Positions 1 through 11,561 are shown, counted from the first letter of the stretch. The stretch: 64,000 bases of DNA from Neopestalotiopsis rosae (GCA_023078685.1 JALGAS010000005.1:3286001-3350000); one strand, 5' to 3'. Notes: generated by a model from the letters alone, not told the origin. Numbers and translations: made by a program.

Positions 1-93
1 GGAGCAATCGGGCCAAAGGGAGAAGGGTGCCAAGCTTGATTATACAAACATTAGCCACATGTCGGTCCTTATCCAGACAGGCTGATCTCAAGT

Positions 94-1963
94 TCAATGG
101 GGAGACATACCAGACGTATTGGCACGCGATCCAATATCTTGACCACATGAGCCGTTTCGCGAGTTGAAGCCTCTATTGTGCTGGGATTGCTCGAGTCCAC
201 CGTTCTTCCCAAAGACGTGGCTGTTCTGTTGTCGCCAAGTCATGACCGGCGCGGAGTCGGTAGCCGCGTCATCATAGCTGCCATGGGCATCGACAGTGTA
301 TCCGGCGCCGGTACGGGTGCCTAGTCCATGTGGGGGGAGTGCTTCGTTTGCGCTGAAAGTGGCGTTGGTACCAGAGTTGCCTCCCTCGGAACGAGTTTCG
401 GAGCTCAAGTTCTGGGGTACCTCCCTCTGTCGGGCGAGCTCAGCTTGATGCTTTTTCCACCAGGCCGGGAGGCCATGGAACAAGCCGAGCTGGTGCTGCG
501 TGACCTTGTCAAACGGCATCTCGTGTTTATACTTGCAGCCTTGCTGGGTAAAGGCACAGACGCCCTCATGGACCCATTTGTCGCAGTAGATCTTGGGTCG
601 CCGTTGAGGCTGCTGTTGTTGATGTGGGTGATGTTGGGCGGCCGAGCCACCCGAATGGAAACCAGACGTGCTCTGGTGGCCGTGAGGTTGCTGCTGGTGA
701 TTGTTATTAATGTGGCTGATCGAAAGTGATGCGCTCGAGCTATGGTGCGTGGGGGTTGAAGGGGTCGTTGCAACGATGTTATCGATCCGCGACTGTGCCG
801 GCGAGTAAAAGAGCACGTTAGCCGCGGGAACAGCGGAACAAGATGAAGAAGTTTTCCTGCAAGATCGGGATGGAGTGGAAACAGAAAGGATAACCTCAGT
901 GTCGGCTGGTGAATATGGTGAGGCAGGAGTGGAAGTAAGAGCAGCAGAAGCTCAACAGACTGCCAGATCTCAAGAAGCAGCATCCATCAACTTGATCCCT
1001 CAGTCGCAAAAACAAACTCACCTGAATGTTATCGGCAGGGATTCCGGGGGTGGCTGGAGGAGTCTGTAGCAAATTAGTCAGTAATTCTCCAAGTATATGT
1101 CAGGTATATTTCATTTGACTAACGCCTAAGATCTACGCAAGGATAGGCGAGGCTTCATCACTTACTCTGAGCAGGATCGGGTCGATGTTGCTCGATCGAC
1201 TGTTTGAAAGAAGTGCACGCGGCGTTGGAAGTACAAGCATACCCTGGCAGCCTTGCTGGAGAGCTGGAATATTCTGCAATGTGGGCAGCATATCGGCTGG
1301 AATGAGCTGCGTGTACTGACCGTTACCACGATCGAAACAATATGCGTAGCAAGACTCGAGCTGCAGGTCAGAGAAGGCGGCCATGTTTGGATATGGCATC
1401 AGGGTTGCGTGTTGCTCCAATCTGGGTAGACTGTTGGCAGTAAATGAAGGAGGACCGCGACTAGCTAGGCCAGGAGGAGAAACGTTGCCAACAACAGTGT
1501 CAAACGAAGTGTACATGGTCTCGCTAAGAGGCTGGGTTCGCCAGTTGTTTGATGTGAGGCTACGCGGAGCCTGGGCACCAATGTTCGTGCTTGTGCTCAT
1601 GCTCGGGCGTAGAGTCTGAGGCTGCTGGATTGAAAATGGCCGCTGGGCCGCCTGGGAACTGCTGCTCATCACATTGTTCTCGTTACTGCGCTCTGCGATC
1701 AACTTGTCTCGACGCAGGTTGACCGACTGGAAAGCGTTCCGCTCCATACTCTGTTGAGATTCTAGTGAGATGTTGCTGGTGGGCTCTATATCTGAGATCA
1801 TGAACTGTGCGAGATCGAGAAGAGCAGAGGAAGAATGCGAAGAAGGAGCTGGAGAGCCGGTTCGTGTTGAGGCAGGAGAGGCTCCGGAAGATGAGAAGGA
1901 CACGTCGGAAGGTGATTTAATGGCAGAGCTCTCGTTGGTAGTGGATAAAGATGAGGAGTCCAT
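94..1963 (-). CDS. CCCH-type zinc finger protein
   Basis: Three-exon model: 1963-1166, 1063-1022 and 792-94, giving 512 aa. Intron 1 (1064-1165) opens GTAAGT. Intron 2 (793-1021) opens GTGAGT and closes with a CTAAC branch motif before CACAG; both joins keep phase 0. The start at 1963 is the first ATG of the frame. The N-terminal half is Ser/Thr/Gln-rich and looks disordered. A His/Gln-rich stretch precedes one zinc finger at about residues 350-370, with spacing C-x8-C-x6-C-x3-H, followed by a conserved-looking LFHGLPAWWKKH segment. Single CCCH fingers of this kind usually bind RNA or act in mRNA turnover. No target can be named. An alternative acceptor for exon 3 at 857 breaks the frame and was set aside. 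The domain call is firm; the small second exon is inferred. Confidence 0.8.
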
Positions 1964-2737
1964 GATGAAGAGAAGCAGACTCTGGACTGGGGGTTTCGAG
2001 ACACGGGGCCAGAAGAGAGGGCTACTTCTAGCCAAAGGAATAAAGGATGAGCAAACGGACGTGGACTCACGCTACGCACACCGCACAATCCAGTTCGAGC
2101 AAGAGAGCGATTCCGGTACCCGCTCTTGACTAGAGAAGATCATCTAGAACGTGAGTGAATGAATGCTGGGTCAACTCGTGAGCATGACACGATAGCAGGT
2201 CCAAGACAAGAGGAAGCAATGGGTGCCCTTATAGAGGGCCTTGAGACCCTTGAGGCGGGCGACCCAGTTGCTTCTTGGTCCATGGTTGCCATCATCACCG
2301 TTTGCACAAATATCAAATAAGGTTAGATGCGCCTGGACGGTTACCTGCAGTAAGCGTTGTGAATCCCACGTGATTATCCCTGTACGCAATTCGCAATCCA
2401 AATACCGGTAACAAGATTGCCCACGTCTCGGTAACATTCACATTCATCAAGCGGAAGAAGAAGTGGGTCTTGTGCAATCCTATTATCATGGCCGGGTTCG
2501 TTCCTGTGCTTGTCTGGCGTCTTTTGACGCTTGCATATCAGCAAGTATGATCAAACGAGCAAAGTTATTTACCGTTGCAGAAACATATTTGCTTATGAGA
2601 ATAGAGCCTGATTTCCACAAAGGTGATGAGGAAAGTGGGCTGACTATAGTCATTGCCGAGCAAAACTTGAGACCCATTGTCTCAACCACTCTCGTTTTCC
2701 TTCCTTATGTCCATTGCCTTTTCTTGATTTATTTTTC
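1964..2737. other. Intergenic spacer, CCCH gene promoter and remodeler 3' end
   Basis: This spacer holds the upstream region of the CCCH gene and the downstream region of the chromatin remodeler. Open frames here lack a convincing start or protein-like composition. No repeat or RNA gene was seen. Confidence 0.5.
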
Positions 2738-5700
2738 TTATTTTCCAGCCAGTTTCTTCAAGCGCTCTTTGAGCCTAGATCTAGCCACTTCTTTGATGTC
2801 TGATCCAGGCTCGGTTTTTGAGGTTCTCAGGCTGTCAATTGCGATGCGTATCGATACCTCTGAACTCAAGTTAACGCACGACATGGGTTGATGCATCTTG
2901 TCACAAACGAAGCAAGGGCCTTTGACAGGCCTTTGTTGAGGTTGGATAAGCTGCGCGGGTGCTGAAGGACGGACAACTTGAGGATTTGTCGAGGTGTTAG
3001 CACCTGAGATAACTCCAGGAGGCACGATGCCGTTGCCCTGCTGCGGCAAATGGAACCTATTGGGAAAGTTTGGTTGATGGACAGGCTGCTGCCCTTGATG
3101 CCATGCTCCGGGAGCTGCGAGGCCTGCATTAGCTGGGTAAGGGATTTGATTACTTGCGTAATGTGGGAGATACGGATGAGGTATTTGTGGCTGCTCAAGA
3201 GGATGATGTCTTTGGGCCATTTGCCACTGCTGTTGCAGAAGTGCCTGTGACTGCTGTGCTGGCTGGTTTTGTCGCATGGCTGCTGGTAACGCTGGTGGCT
3301 GGACAGGTCTCGTCTGATTGAACATTGGTTGAGAGGATAACGTTTGCGTCGCTGGCGGTTGGGTCGAGTTGATCGATTCGGGAGCCGCTGTCGTTCTCGG
3401 TCTCGGTCTAGCGAGTTCGGTCGATGCCTTCCTGGGGCGGCCTCTTCGCCTTGGCTGTGGTGGTTCGCTTGGAGGCGCTGGAAGGGGAAGAGGTTGAGGC
3501 ACGGGCAGTGGTTGAGGAAGCGCGTTTTCTGGGAGTTGAGCGGCCATTCTTTCGGCTGTTCGACGGTGTGTTAATAGTCTTTACCTTCTTGCTGGGTGGT
3601 GCCATGCTTGGTGTACGGGGCGTTTTGGGTGTTTGGGACTTATGGGTTGATGGAGCAGTGCGCTTTCTACCTTTGCGGGCTCTACCCATGTCATCGCTGT
3701 CCAAGTCCGATCCCTCACCGTCACTCTCGGCGGACTCTTTACCGCCCTGGAAATCATCGTCGTCTGAGGAATCGAGCGGAACGTCCCCGAGAACGTGAGG
3801 CTGGTTATGGGTTAGGAAGTCGTCGTTAACACCTTCAATGAAGCCACCTACTGCATTGTAGCGCACGTCCTATAGCTATTAGCCAGAGATCCACCTTAGA
3901 AGTTGCTGAGAGATACTCACTTGATTCCGACGGCGTGCACCACGTCCGTATTCGCGTTGTTGCGCCGCCACTTCCCGCTCATGCTCTTCCTGACGTTGCT
4001 TGAGAATGTTCTCCCAAACATTCTGATCATTTACCGCGTCTCCATTCTGAGCACTCTCATCGTCGTTAGTGACCAGTGTGCCTTTGTCATTTTCCCACAC
4101 GCGGGCAAAGGAGAACTGCGTCTCGGCCGATTCATCGTCTTCGTCTCCACCCATTGTACTCTCCATCTGACTACGGTCAATTAGCTTATCGACCGCCGCT
4201 TCATCGTACACGATGTGATCTCGAGCATCACCACTGAACAATGCTTCGGCTCCGTGCTTGAGAATTGACTCAAGGTCGGTTCCTGCATCTTCTCGCACGT
4301 CCATGCTTTCAATAAGTGCATGGTCCAGGGCCATTTTCTTACGGCCAATTTGCATGATCTTTTCTTCAACCGTTTCCTTGGTGGTCATCTGAAAACATAG
4401 AACCTTGTTCTTCTGCCCAATACGATGCGCGCGTGAGAGGGCTTGAATGTCCTGGTGTGGATTGAAATCAGGATCGTAAATGATGACGGTATCAGCAGTC
4501 GCAAGGTTAATACCAACTCCACCAGCACGCGTTGACAAGAGCATGGCAAACAGTTGTGAGTTTGGCTCGTTGTAAGCGTCGATCTTCTTCTGCTTGTCGA
4601 GAGCAGAGAGGCTGCCATCGATTCGGGCATGTGTCAAGCCAAGAGCAGTTAGAAAATCCTCGAGAATTGTCAAACTCAACAAGAATTGACTGAAGATTAA
4701 GACACGATGACCTCGTTCTTTCAGCTTCGGCAAGAGTATGTTCAAGAGCTTTAGTTTGCCTGAAGCCTCGACTAGATTGTGCTGAATTATGGCAGGATCG
4801 GTGATAGTTCGATCTTCAACAGAGTCGCTGAAGAGGAACGGATGGCACAGTACACGGCGAAGTTCCATGAGTATATTGTTTAATCCCTTGCGCTCTCCAG
4901 CCTTGGTTCTGCCTCCAGATATGATTGACTGGATGAGATGAGAATTCTTCGATATGATGGACTTCGAGAGCTTCTCCTGCAAGAACGTCATAGTCACGGG
5001 CAATATTATCTGAGCCATCGGTGGCAGAAATTTGAGTACTTTTGCCTTTGTGCGACGTAGAAAGTACGGCCTGATCAACTCATGAAGTTCATTAATCGTT
5101 TCTTTGTTGAGATCGGCGTATTTGACATCAAGCTCTTCAGCGTCAAGTGTAGGATCAATGAATTGCAAGAGATTGAACAGTTCGCGCTTGTTGTTCTGCA
5201 GGGGTGTTCCTGCATATCGTATCAATAAATGTCTCAAATTGTTGGGAAGATCGTGTCTTACCAGTCAGAAGCAACCTATATGGTATCTTCATGTCTCGCA
5301 GCGCACCATACAGTAGGCTCTTGTCGTTCTTCAGTCTTTGGCCCTCATCGACGATCAGACCTTGCCATTTGACAGATCGGAAAGTGGACTTTGCATCAAC
5401 AGCCGCCTCATACGACATGATGACGACGTGTGCCTTGATACCGCCCTTGGTACCTTCCGGGAAGATTTCATGCCTGAATGCGAGATCTTGAGCTGCCCTA
5501 CCGCCGTGATATGTACAGACGCGTAGATCAGGAGCCCAATGCTTCAATTCGCGACGCCAGTTGGGACAAGTTGCGTTGGGGACCACAATGAGGAATGGCC
5601 AGCAATTGGGTTTGTCATGTACAAGAGTGGTAATCAAGGAGACCACCTGGACGGTCTTTCCCAGACCCATCTCATCTGCCAAGATTATATTCAGTGAGTG

Positions 5701-8700
5701 ATGGAAATTGAATAGCATCCAATTCACTCCCTCAAGCTGATATTCCATGAGCTTTCCTTGCTTGAGGCTCTTTGGCTGCTCATTAAGTTCAATATGTCTC
5801 TCAAAGTCAAGACCACGAAATTGCTTGACCCGTTCTGCCATCTTCTGGTCAGAGACGTATGGAAAGTAGACACCTTCAATGTAGTCGTTGTACGCTGCTT
5901 GGAATGCTGCATAAGGTGCCCCGGAGTCCTTTGGCGGCGGTTTGTCCCAGACGACCTCCGTGTAGCTCAGACCCTGGAATTTGACAAAGATTTCTTTAAC
6001 TTCCGAGATTCTGGCAAGATCCTTAGCCTTGCTTGAATTTGAGGAGTTACGCGTGTACTTGAGATTCAATATGACATCAGGTAGAAGCCATTCTTCATCC
6101 ACAGCCTCCTCGAACGTCATTTTCGGGAGATTGTTCTCCTCATTTTTCAGAAAAGCGACTCGCGAAGGAGGCGCAGCTACACCAAAGATCCATGCACCAG
6201 GCATCCATGTGTCGTGGAAATGAGAGACCTTTTGCCATTTCACCAAGTACTCTTTGCTATCCTCAGAGATGTCCAGGCCAGTAGTTCCAGGAGTGTATGA
6301 TTCTTGATCAATGGGACGCCATGCAACCAGTGTCTGGATATTATGCTCCGCGTTGGCACAATCTTTGCAGCGCCAATCCAACATGGCGTATTCCTCTCGG
6401 CGAGCCTCTCGCAGGTCATCGGGGATTTCGCTTTCTTTGGTAGTTGGCGGCAGGTGGTCGAAATGGTACCCACGCTTGCAAGCAGTGCAGCGGAACAAGA
6501 GCGTGTCGGCGTTATTGATGAGGTCTGCATTGACTTTTGTGATGGGATCCTCGCCATCATTTTCGAGCCGCAGTCTCTCTTCGATCTTTGGTGTCTTCTT
6601 TGAGGAGAATTCGGAACATGAGGCGCCGGGCAACTTGCATGACTGGCACATGGAAGCATCGGGGGCAGAAGCATCCCTTTTCTGGAATATGCCTATGCAG
6701 TACCGGCATTGTAGAACGAAGTGGTCGGAGCCGATCTTGGTGACACGGTGGTCTCTAGTAGATCTCAGTCCAAGGCAGATCTTGTGATAAGACAAAGAAC
6801 AGCCTTGACAACTGATAAGAGGGCCTTTGCCGGAGCGAGCGTCAGCGTCACAAGCATTACACTTAGTTGCATGCAGCTTCAGAAACTCGGAAGACTCGGG
6901 TGGTGGTGGTGGAAAAATCTCCTTGACCGAGACGTGCTTTGGAGCATTTGAGGTCTTTTCCTCGATGACTTCATACTCATCATCGATATCTGGTACAATG
7001 TAAGTAGTCTCCTTCGTAGCACGGCCCGATTTTCGAACAGGTTCAAACTCAATGGAAGACTCTCGCCCATTTCTGCGAGGATTCTTGAGCTTGGGTCTGC
7101 CTCTACCACCTTTCTTCTTTTTCTGGCTACCCTTGAAGTCCGGTAGATCAGAAGTGATGGGCTTGAAAGCATCGTCGGAATCGTTGGCTAACTCATCCTC
7201 AGACGACGGGATGAATGAGATGTAGCCCTTGCCCACGGAATTCCGAGCCCTTGTGCTCCTGCGAGCAGCGGGTTCTTGAGATGTCCTACGGTACTCCTCA
7301 TCATCGTCGTCTTCCCCGCCATCGAGAAGCGTGTCGGCCTTAGCAACGTCCTCATCGATGTCATGTTTGGAAGTGTAATCGACTGAAGCTTGTCGAGATG
7401 TTGTTTTTTGTCGTGTGCTGCGGCGAAGTGCCATTCGCGGCTGCTCAAACTCCAGTGCGTCTTCGTCACTGGATTCCATGATCCGACGACGCTTCGTACC
7501 GTGAACTGTTGCTATTGAATCTTGATCCGCCTCTTGACTTGCTTGGAACCTCTTTAGAGCAAGAGAGCCGTTGCTAAGCGAGCGCAGATCGTCGTATGCG
7601 AGCTGAGACAAAGTTAGCTGAAAGCCCAAGACTGGTGACTGTTTTTAGAAAATTGTAAGAGGAAAGTGGGAAGCCATGATGGATATTGGGCGTGATCGAG
7701 ATGAGTTGCGACTGGAATTCCAAAGCTTGAAGAGCAAATTAAGCACTAGATATTGGCTGTGCCACTGGACTGTCACCATAAGAAACATGGCAGCCTATGG
7801 CTTTGGTAGCCTTTGGCTTTGCATTATCTATGAGACTTGCGTAAAAGGTTCTTGCACTTGCTCACGTTGGTCTGGGCAGGGACTGTAGGGTGTATAGTGT
7901 GTTGAATGGCTGCGTTGAGGTCAAGCTCACATTCTGCGCCCAGCCTTGAAAATGGGGCCAGCTCTCTACGCAAACCCACCCAGGAAACTGAGCGTGAGGA
8001 AGGCAACGACGGGAAGTCAAAGAGGGTCAGGTGTTCCGATAATGGTGGCTCAGTTTTACTTGAAGTAGCCGGAGCTTGACCCAAAACAAGACAGAAGAGC
8101 TGGGATGGTGAATAGGAAGGAGAAGAAATAATGGCAAAGATGCCAACCGCAAGGACGATTGTGATTGTAGTGAATGACAGACGGATAAAAGGCAAAATGG
8201 TTGGAAGATAGGCAAAAGGCGAGTGCGAAAATGTGATATAGGTATTGTATCAAGCGCTTGCACAAGAGGAAGGCACTGTCTACTCGCGCCTTCCTCTTGC
8301 GCATAACAACGAGATCCGCCAGATCACAAAACTCTGGCCATGGTCTATATCGGTTGAAAAGGGGGAGGGAAAGGGAACAGCGTTGGGCATTCTCTTGGGG
8401 CTTGAAAAGTTGAGAGGCATTCTCAAGCATATACTGACACTCACCTGATCTATACGGCCGTCGTCAAATTCCACGCTATACCAAGTATCTTGACCATAGC
8501 CATAGTCGTCTTCCTCATCGACGTCGAATTTCTCAAGAATCTTCAGAACATACCATGACGGCGGCAGCTCGATTTTGTTGTAGGAATCTGGGTCTCTCGG
8601 GGGGCTAATAACCACCTCAATAGGATGTAGTTGCTGTTGCGCCGCAGCAGAATGATGGCTGTTCGGAGGACTTTCCATGCTGACATCGCCCGTCTGTTCC

Positions 8701-8933
8701 AGTCCATCATATTCGACCTGGATCTCAGGCTCGTTTTGAACTTCTTGGTCCCCTTCTACCTTATCTTCATCGTCTTGTTGATCACCATCGTCCACATCCA
8801 TGTTTGCCATTGGTACCAAGGATATCTCGTCCGAATTTGGCGAGAGGTCGGCGTCTTGACCAAGTTCGTCCCCATCGGTGATATCAGTTGCCTCCATGGA
8901 GTCCACAGCGTCCATATCATCGTCTGCGGTCAT
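2738..8933 (-). CDS. SNF2-family chromatin remodeler with PHD and chromodomain modules (Mi-2/CHD/Mit1-like)
   Basis: Five-exon model: 8933-8445, 7602-5262, 5209-3921, 3869-3585 and 3454-2738, about 1,706 aa. All joins keep frame. Order of parts: acidic N-terminus with a chromo/Tudor-like strand ending WYSVEFDDGRIDQ at the exon 1 border; basic low-complexity region; two Cys/His PHD-like modules at about 411-465 and 482-578; chromodomain-like segments near 609-640 and 694-745; SNF2 ATPase with DEMGLGKT at 805-813 and DEGQ (not DEAH) at 915; helicase C lobe with HRIGQ at about 1205; a basic RRRGRPRK AT-hook at about 1470; and a terminal CCHC-like knuckle at 1649-1661. This architecture matches the ATPase of SHREC/NuRD-type silencing complexes, so nuclear nucleosome remodeling is the likely role. 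A 5' UTR intron (9023-9096) probably precedes the start. Intron 1 is exceptionally long at 842 nt. Confidence 0.9.
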
Positions 8934-9620
8934 GGCGTGCACATACTTGGGGTGCTGAACTGAGAAAGCTGCAATCGGCAGGTTGTAATGCTGTTTGGAG
9001 TGGTGGGGTGAAACTGGTAAACCTGCGCAAGAATTAGCATTGACTTGGTATCCAATGGACTGATATTGACCAAAAGGCTGGACAACATTCGCATACCTTC
9101 TCCAAACCTGCCAATGGCTTCTTGCCCGTCCACAATGGCGATCGTGGTTGCGCCGCAAGGCCGTGGTGGGTTGCGAGTAGAAGATCCGAGTCGCGGTTCA
9201 CAAGCGTTGACTTTCGCGGTCGCAGCTACCGAGACAAAAGGCGCGCTCGAGTTTAAGTGCTACAGGGGTTCCTGAGGTCGCTAAGTGACGGCGGCCGGGA
9301 TCTGCAGCGGCGCTACCAGCCTGCACATGTTAAACACGATGTCACCACCAACCAGTGGTTCCCCAGTTGGGTGCGGACCCCAGAGCTAAGATAGTGCACT
9401 AGCGTCATGCCGCCCGCCAGGGACCACGCGAAATTTTCCAGAAAAGTATCGAGATAAGACACTAATGGCCTGGTCGTGGAAGAACTCGACCGAAGTCTTC
9501 ATACAGGCGTATTGGGACTTTGTTGACATTTTTCTTGCCACTATTTCTCTATTATTTCTTCTTCCTACACCTGACTCTTTTACAAAAGCTTTGTATTCTC
9601 AGCACGGCTGATACTATGAG
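8934..9620. promoter_or_regulatory. Divergent promoter region between the remodeler and MRM1 genes
   Basis: This region is shared by two genes reading away from each other. On the minus strand a probable 5' UTR intron (9023-9096, GTATGC to GCGCAG with a CTAAT branch) lies upstream of the remodeler ATG. The joined frame stays open upstream without an ATG, so the start at 8933 is preferred. A pyrimidine-rich stretch (about 9530-9580) lies just upstream of the MRM1 start. Confidence 0.5.
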
Positions 9621-11561
9621 ATGAGAAACTTCAATTCGCTGTGTTTTGTACACAGACACAATGTATTATTCAAGACTTCTGCTTTTACCTCTGTAAACCA
9701 TGTACCAGTACGATACTCCTCCCTCTCTGCGATACACCGGGGCTTGCGCGAATCCGAAAAGTCGCGGCCTCAAGGCTTCGCTCGCGGAGCATTAGATTCT
9801 GCAAAGTCCACCAGAGCAAAGCGACCTCCGTCCCGCGTTCGCAGAGATCCCGACTGGACACCCACGGGCTTCAAGCTCAAGAAGGGCAAACGGGACATCA
9901 CCGACAAAGGCCCTCGGCCGAAATCACGAAGCGAAAGATTCAACGACCCGACCGAGAGCTTTGGCAAGAAGAGTCTTGTCTACCAAGTCAAACATGGAAA
10001 TTTGCGAGAGCAACTAGATGCTCTAGGTGGCAATGCGCCCAAGGCCTCCTCGCGCGACAGCTTTGAAAGCAAGTTTGCCGGCAAGTTTGGCGATGATTTC
10101 GCAGAAGCCAAGTCTGGCCGCAAAGACGACTTCCGCCGTTCGAGTTCCACGCGACCCAAGGCGGTGGATGCTAGACTCAACTACAACAATGATATATCCG
10201 GAAAGCCGTTTCCGCGCAAGGATGCCGCTCCTGGGGGTAGATCATCTGGCTTTGCTAGACCGGGAGATAGGAGTGCTGGCAGATTCGGTGATTCTGGATC
10301 ACGCAGACAGGACGAAAGGGCTCCACGTACATTTGAAAGCCGGAACTCAAGCTCTAGCAGGTTCGGCGATAGCGGATCACGGAGGCAGGATGATAGGGCT
10401 CCACGTGCATTTGAAAGCCGGACCCCGAGCTCTGGCAGATTCGGTGATGGCGGACCGCGAAGGCAGGATGATAGGGGTCCGCGTACGTTTGAAAACCGGA
10501 GCCCAAGCTTTGGTGACCGACGAAGTGATGATGCGATTCCACAAAGGAGCGCCTCGGCTAGGGATGACCTGCCCATCCGTATCCACTACACCACGGCGGC
10601 ATCACAATTTCTGTACGGCCGTTCCGTGGTCGAAGCCGCCTTGAGAGCATCGCGGAGAAAGTTGTATCATCTATATCTCTACGCGGGCAGAGACCGCCAG
10701 AACCTCGTTCAGGATGCAACGCTGGAAAAGCTGGCAAATCAGCTCGATGTTCCGGTCACAAAGATCCTCGACAATGATGGGCTCAGGATGATGGACAAGA
10801 TGAGTGGTGGACGTCCCCACAATGGTTGTGTTCTTGAGGCCTCTCCAACGCCGCAAGTGCCTCTGAAGTGTCTTGGCCAGTTGTCGGAAGACACTTCCAA
10901 GCCCAGTTTCAAGGTCGAGTTGGCCTACCAGTCAGCCGAGGATGCAGCTATCAATGGATCTCCCGAAGAGATCCAATACCATGCGAAAGGAAACAGGAAG
11001 CCTTTCTTCCTCCTGCTCGATGGCATTCTGGACCCTGGTAACCTCGGAGCTATCCTCCGTACAGCTGCCTTCCTCGGTGTCACAGGTGTTGTCATCAGCA
11101 AACATGGATCCTCGGGCCTAACGCCCGTCTCTCTCAAGGCATCATCTGGTGCATCGGAAGTGCTGCAATTGTATTCCACAGCTTCATCTTTGGACTTTAT
11201 CGAGCGTTCCAAAGACAATGGCTGGATGATCTACGCATCCGTAGCTGCTGGCCCACGGTCACGAGGCAACTCGCACCTCACCATTGACAGGATAGAGACG
11301 TACGATCCCCTCTCGGAGCGACCTACCATTTTGGTCATTGGCAGCGAGGGTGAAGGTCTCGAAAAGAAAATGAAGAGACTTGCCGATTTCGAAGTTTCAA
11401 TTCCTGGGCAGACGGGACTGCTGAGCACCATTGATAGTTTGAATGTCAGTGTTGCGACAGGCATCATGTGCTCGGCATTCTTGAAGAAGAGTCAAAACTT
11501 TGAGATTGAAGAAGCGGCGGACAATATCAAGGAGCAAGAGGGAGAATCTACACTCTGGTGA
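9621..11561 (+). CDS. MRM1: Mitochondrial large-subunit rRNA 2'-O-ribose methyltransferase (SpoU/TrmH family)
   Basis: Single exon, 646 aa. It would methylate a ribose 2'-OH in mitochondrial large rRNA. The N-terminus (Arg/Ser-rich, few acids) fits a mitochondrial targeting sequence. Residues of about 30-315 form a long basic Arg/Asp/Ser linker with a 26-residue unit repeated three times (10281-10514). The SpoU substrate-binding domain starts near residue 330 (YGRSVVEAAL). The knotted SPOUT methyltransferase core carries all three motifs: LDPGNLGAILRTA (about 465-480), IGSEGEGL (about 573-580) and LLSTIDSLNVSVATGI (about 600-615). The knot motifs give high certainty for the family. The MRM1 symbol rests on the fusion of a targeting region with this domain set. 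The protein is longer than the yeast enzyme because of the repeat linker. A minimal upstream ORF overlaps the start codon. Confidence 0.92.
   Translation: MRNFNSLCFVHRHNVLFKTSAFTSVNHVPVRYSSLSAIHRGLRESEKSRPQGFARGALDSAKSTRAKRPPSRVRRDPDWTPTGFKLKKGKRDITDKGPRPKSRSERFNDPTESFGKKSLVYQVKHGNLREQLDALGGNAPKASSRDSFESKFAGKFGDDFAEAKSGRKDDFRRSSSTRPKAVDARLNYNNDISGKPFPRKDAAPGGRSSGFARPGDRSAGRFGDSGSRRQDERAPRTFESRNSSSSRFGDSGSRRQDDRAPRAFESRTPSSGRFGDGGPRRQDDRGPRTFENRSPSFGDRRSDDAIPQRSASARDDLPIRIHYTTAASQFLYGRSVVEAALRASRRKLYHLYLYAGRDRQNLVQDATLEKLANQLDVPVTKILDNDGLRMMDKMSGGRPHNGCVLEASPTPQVPLKCLGQLSEDTSKPSFKVELAYQSAEDAAINGSPEEIQYHAKGNRKPFFLLLDGILDPGNLGAILRTAAFLGVTGVVISKHGSSGLTPVSLKASSGASEVLQLYSTASSLDFIERSKDNGWMIYASVAAGPRSRGNSHLTIDRIETYDPLSERPTILVIGSEGEGLEKKMKRLADFEVSIPGQTGLLSTIDSLNVSVATGIMCSAFLKKSQNFEIEEAADNIKEQEGESTLW
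10281..10514 (+). repeat. 78-bp in-frame tandem repeat inside MRM1
   Basis: Units begin at 10281, 10359 and 10437, exactly 78 bp apart. Each encodes a variant of RFGDSGSRRQD followed by an RAPRTFESR-like stretch. The third unit is one residue shorter and a degenerate partial unit follows. The repeat lies in the linker ahead of the methyltransferase domain. Confidence 0.9.

Noticed and set aside
2463..2891. 142-codon plus-strand frame at the remodeler 3' end
   Set aside because: Its second half is the antisense of the remodeler's last exon; the first half shows no protein features.
7824..8195. Frame inside the long remodeler intron with a hydrophobic start
   Set aside because: The first codon is TTG, there is no in-frame ATG near the hydrophobic part, and the flanking exons join cleanly without it.
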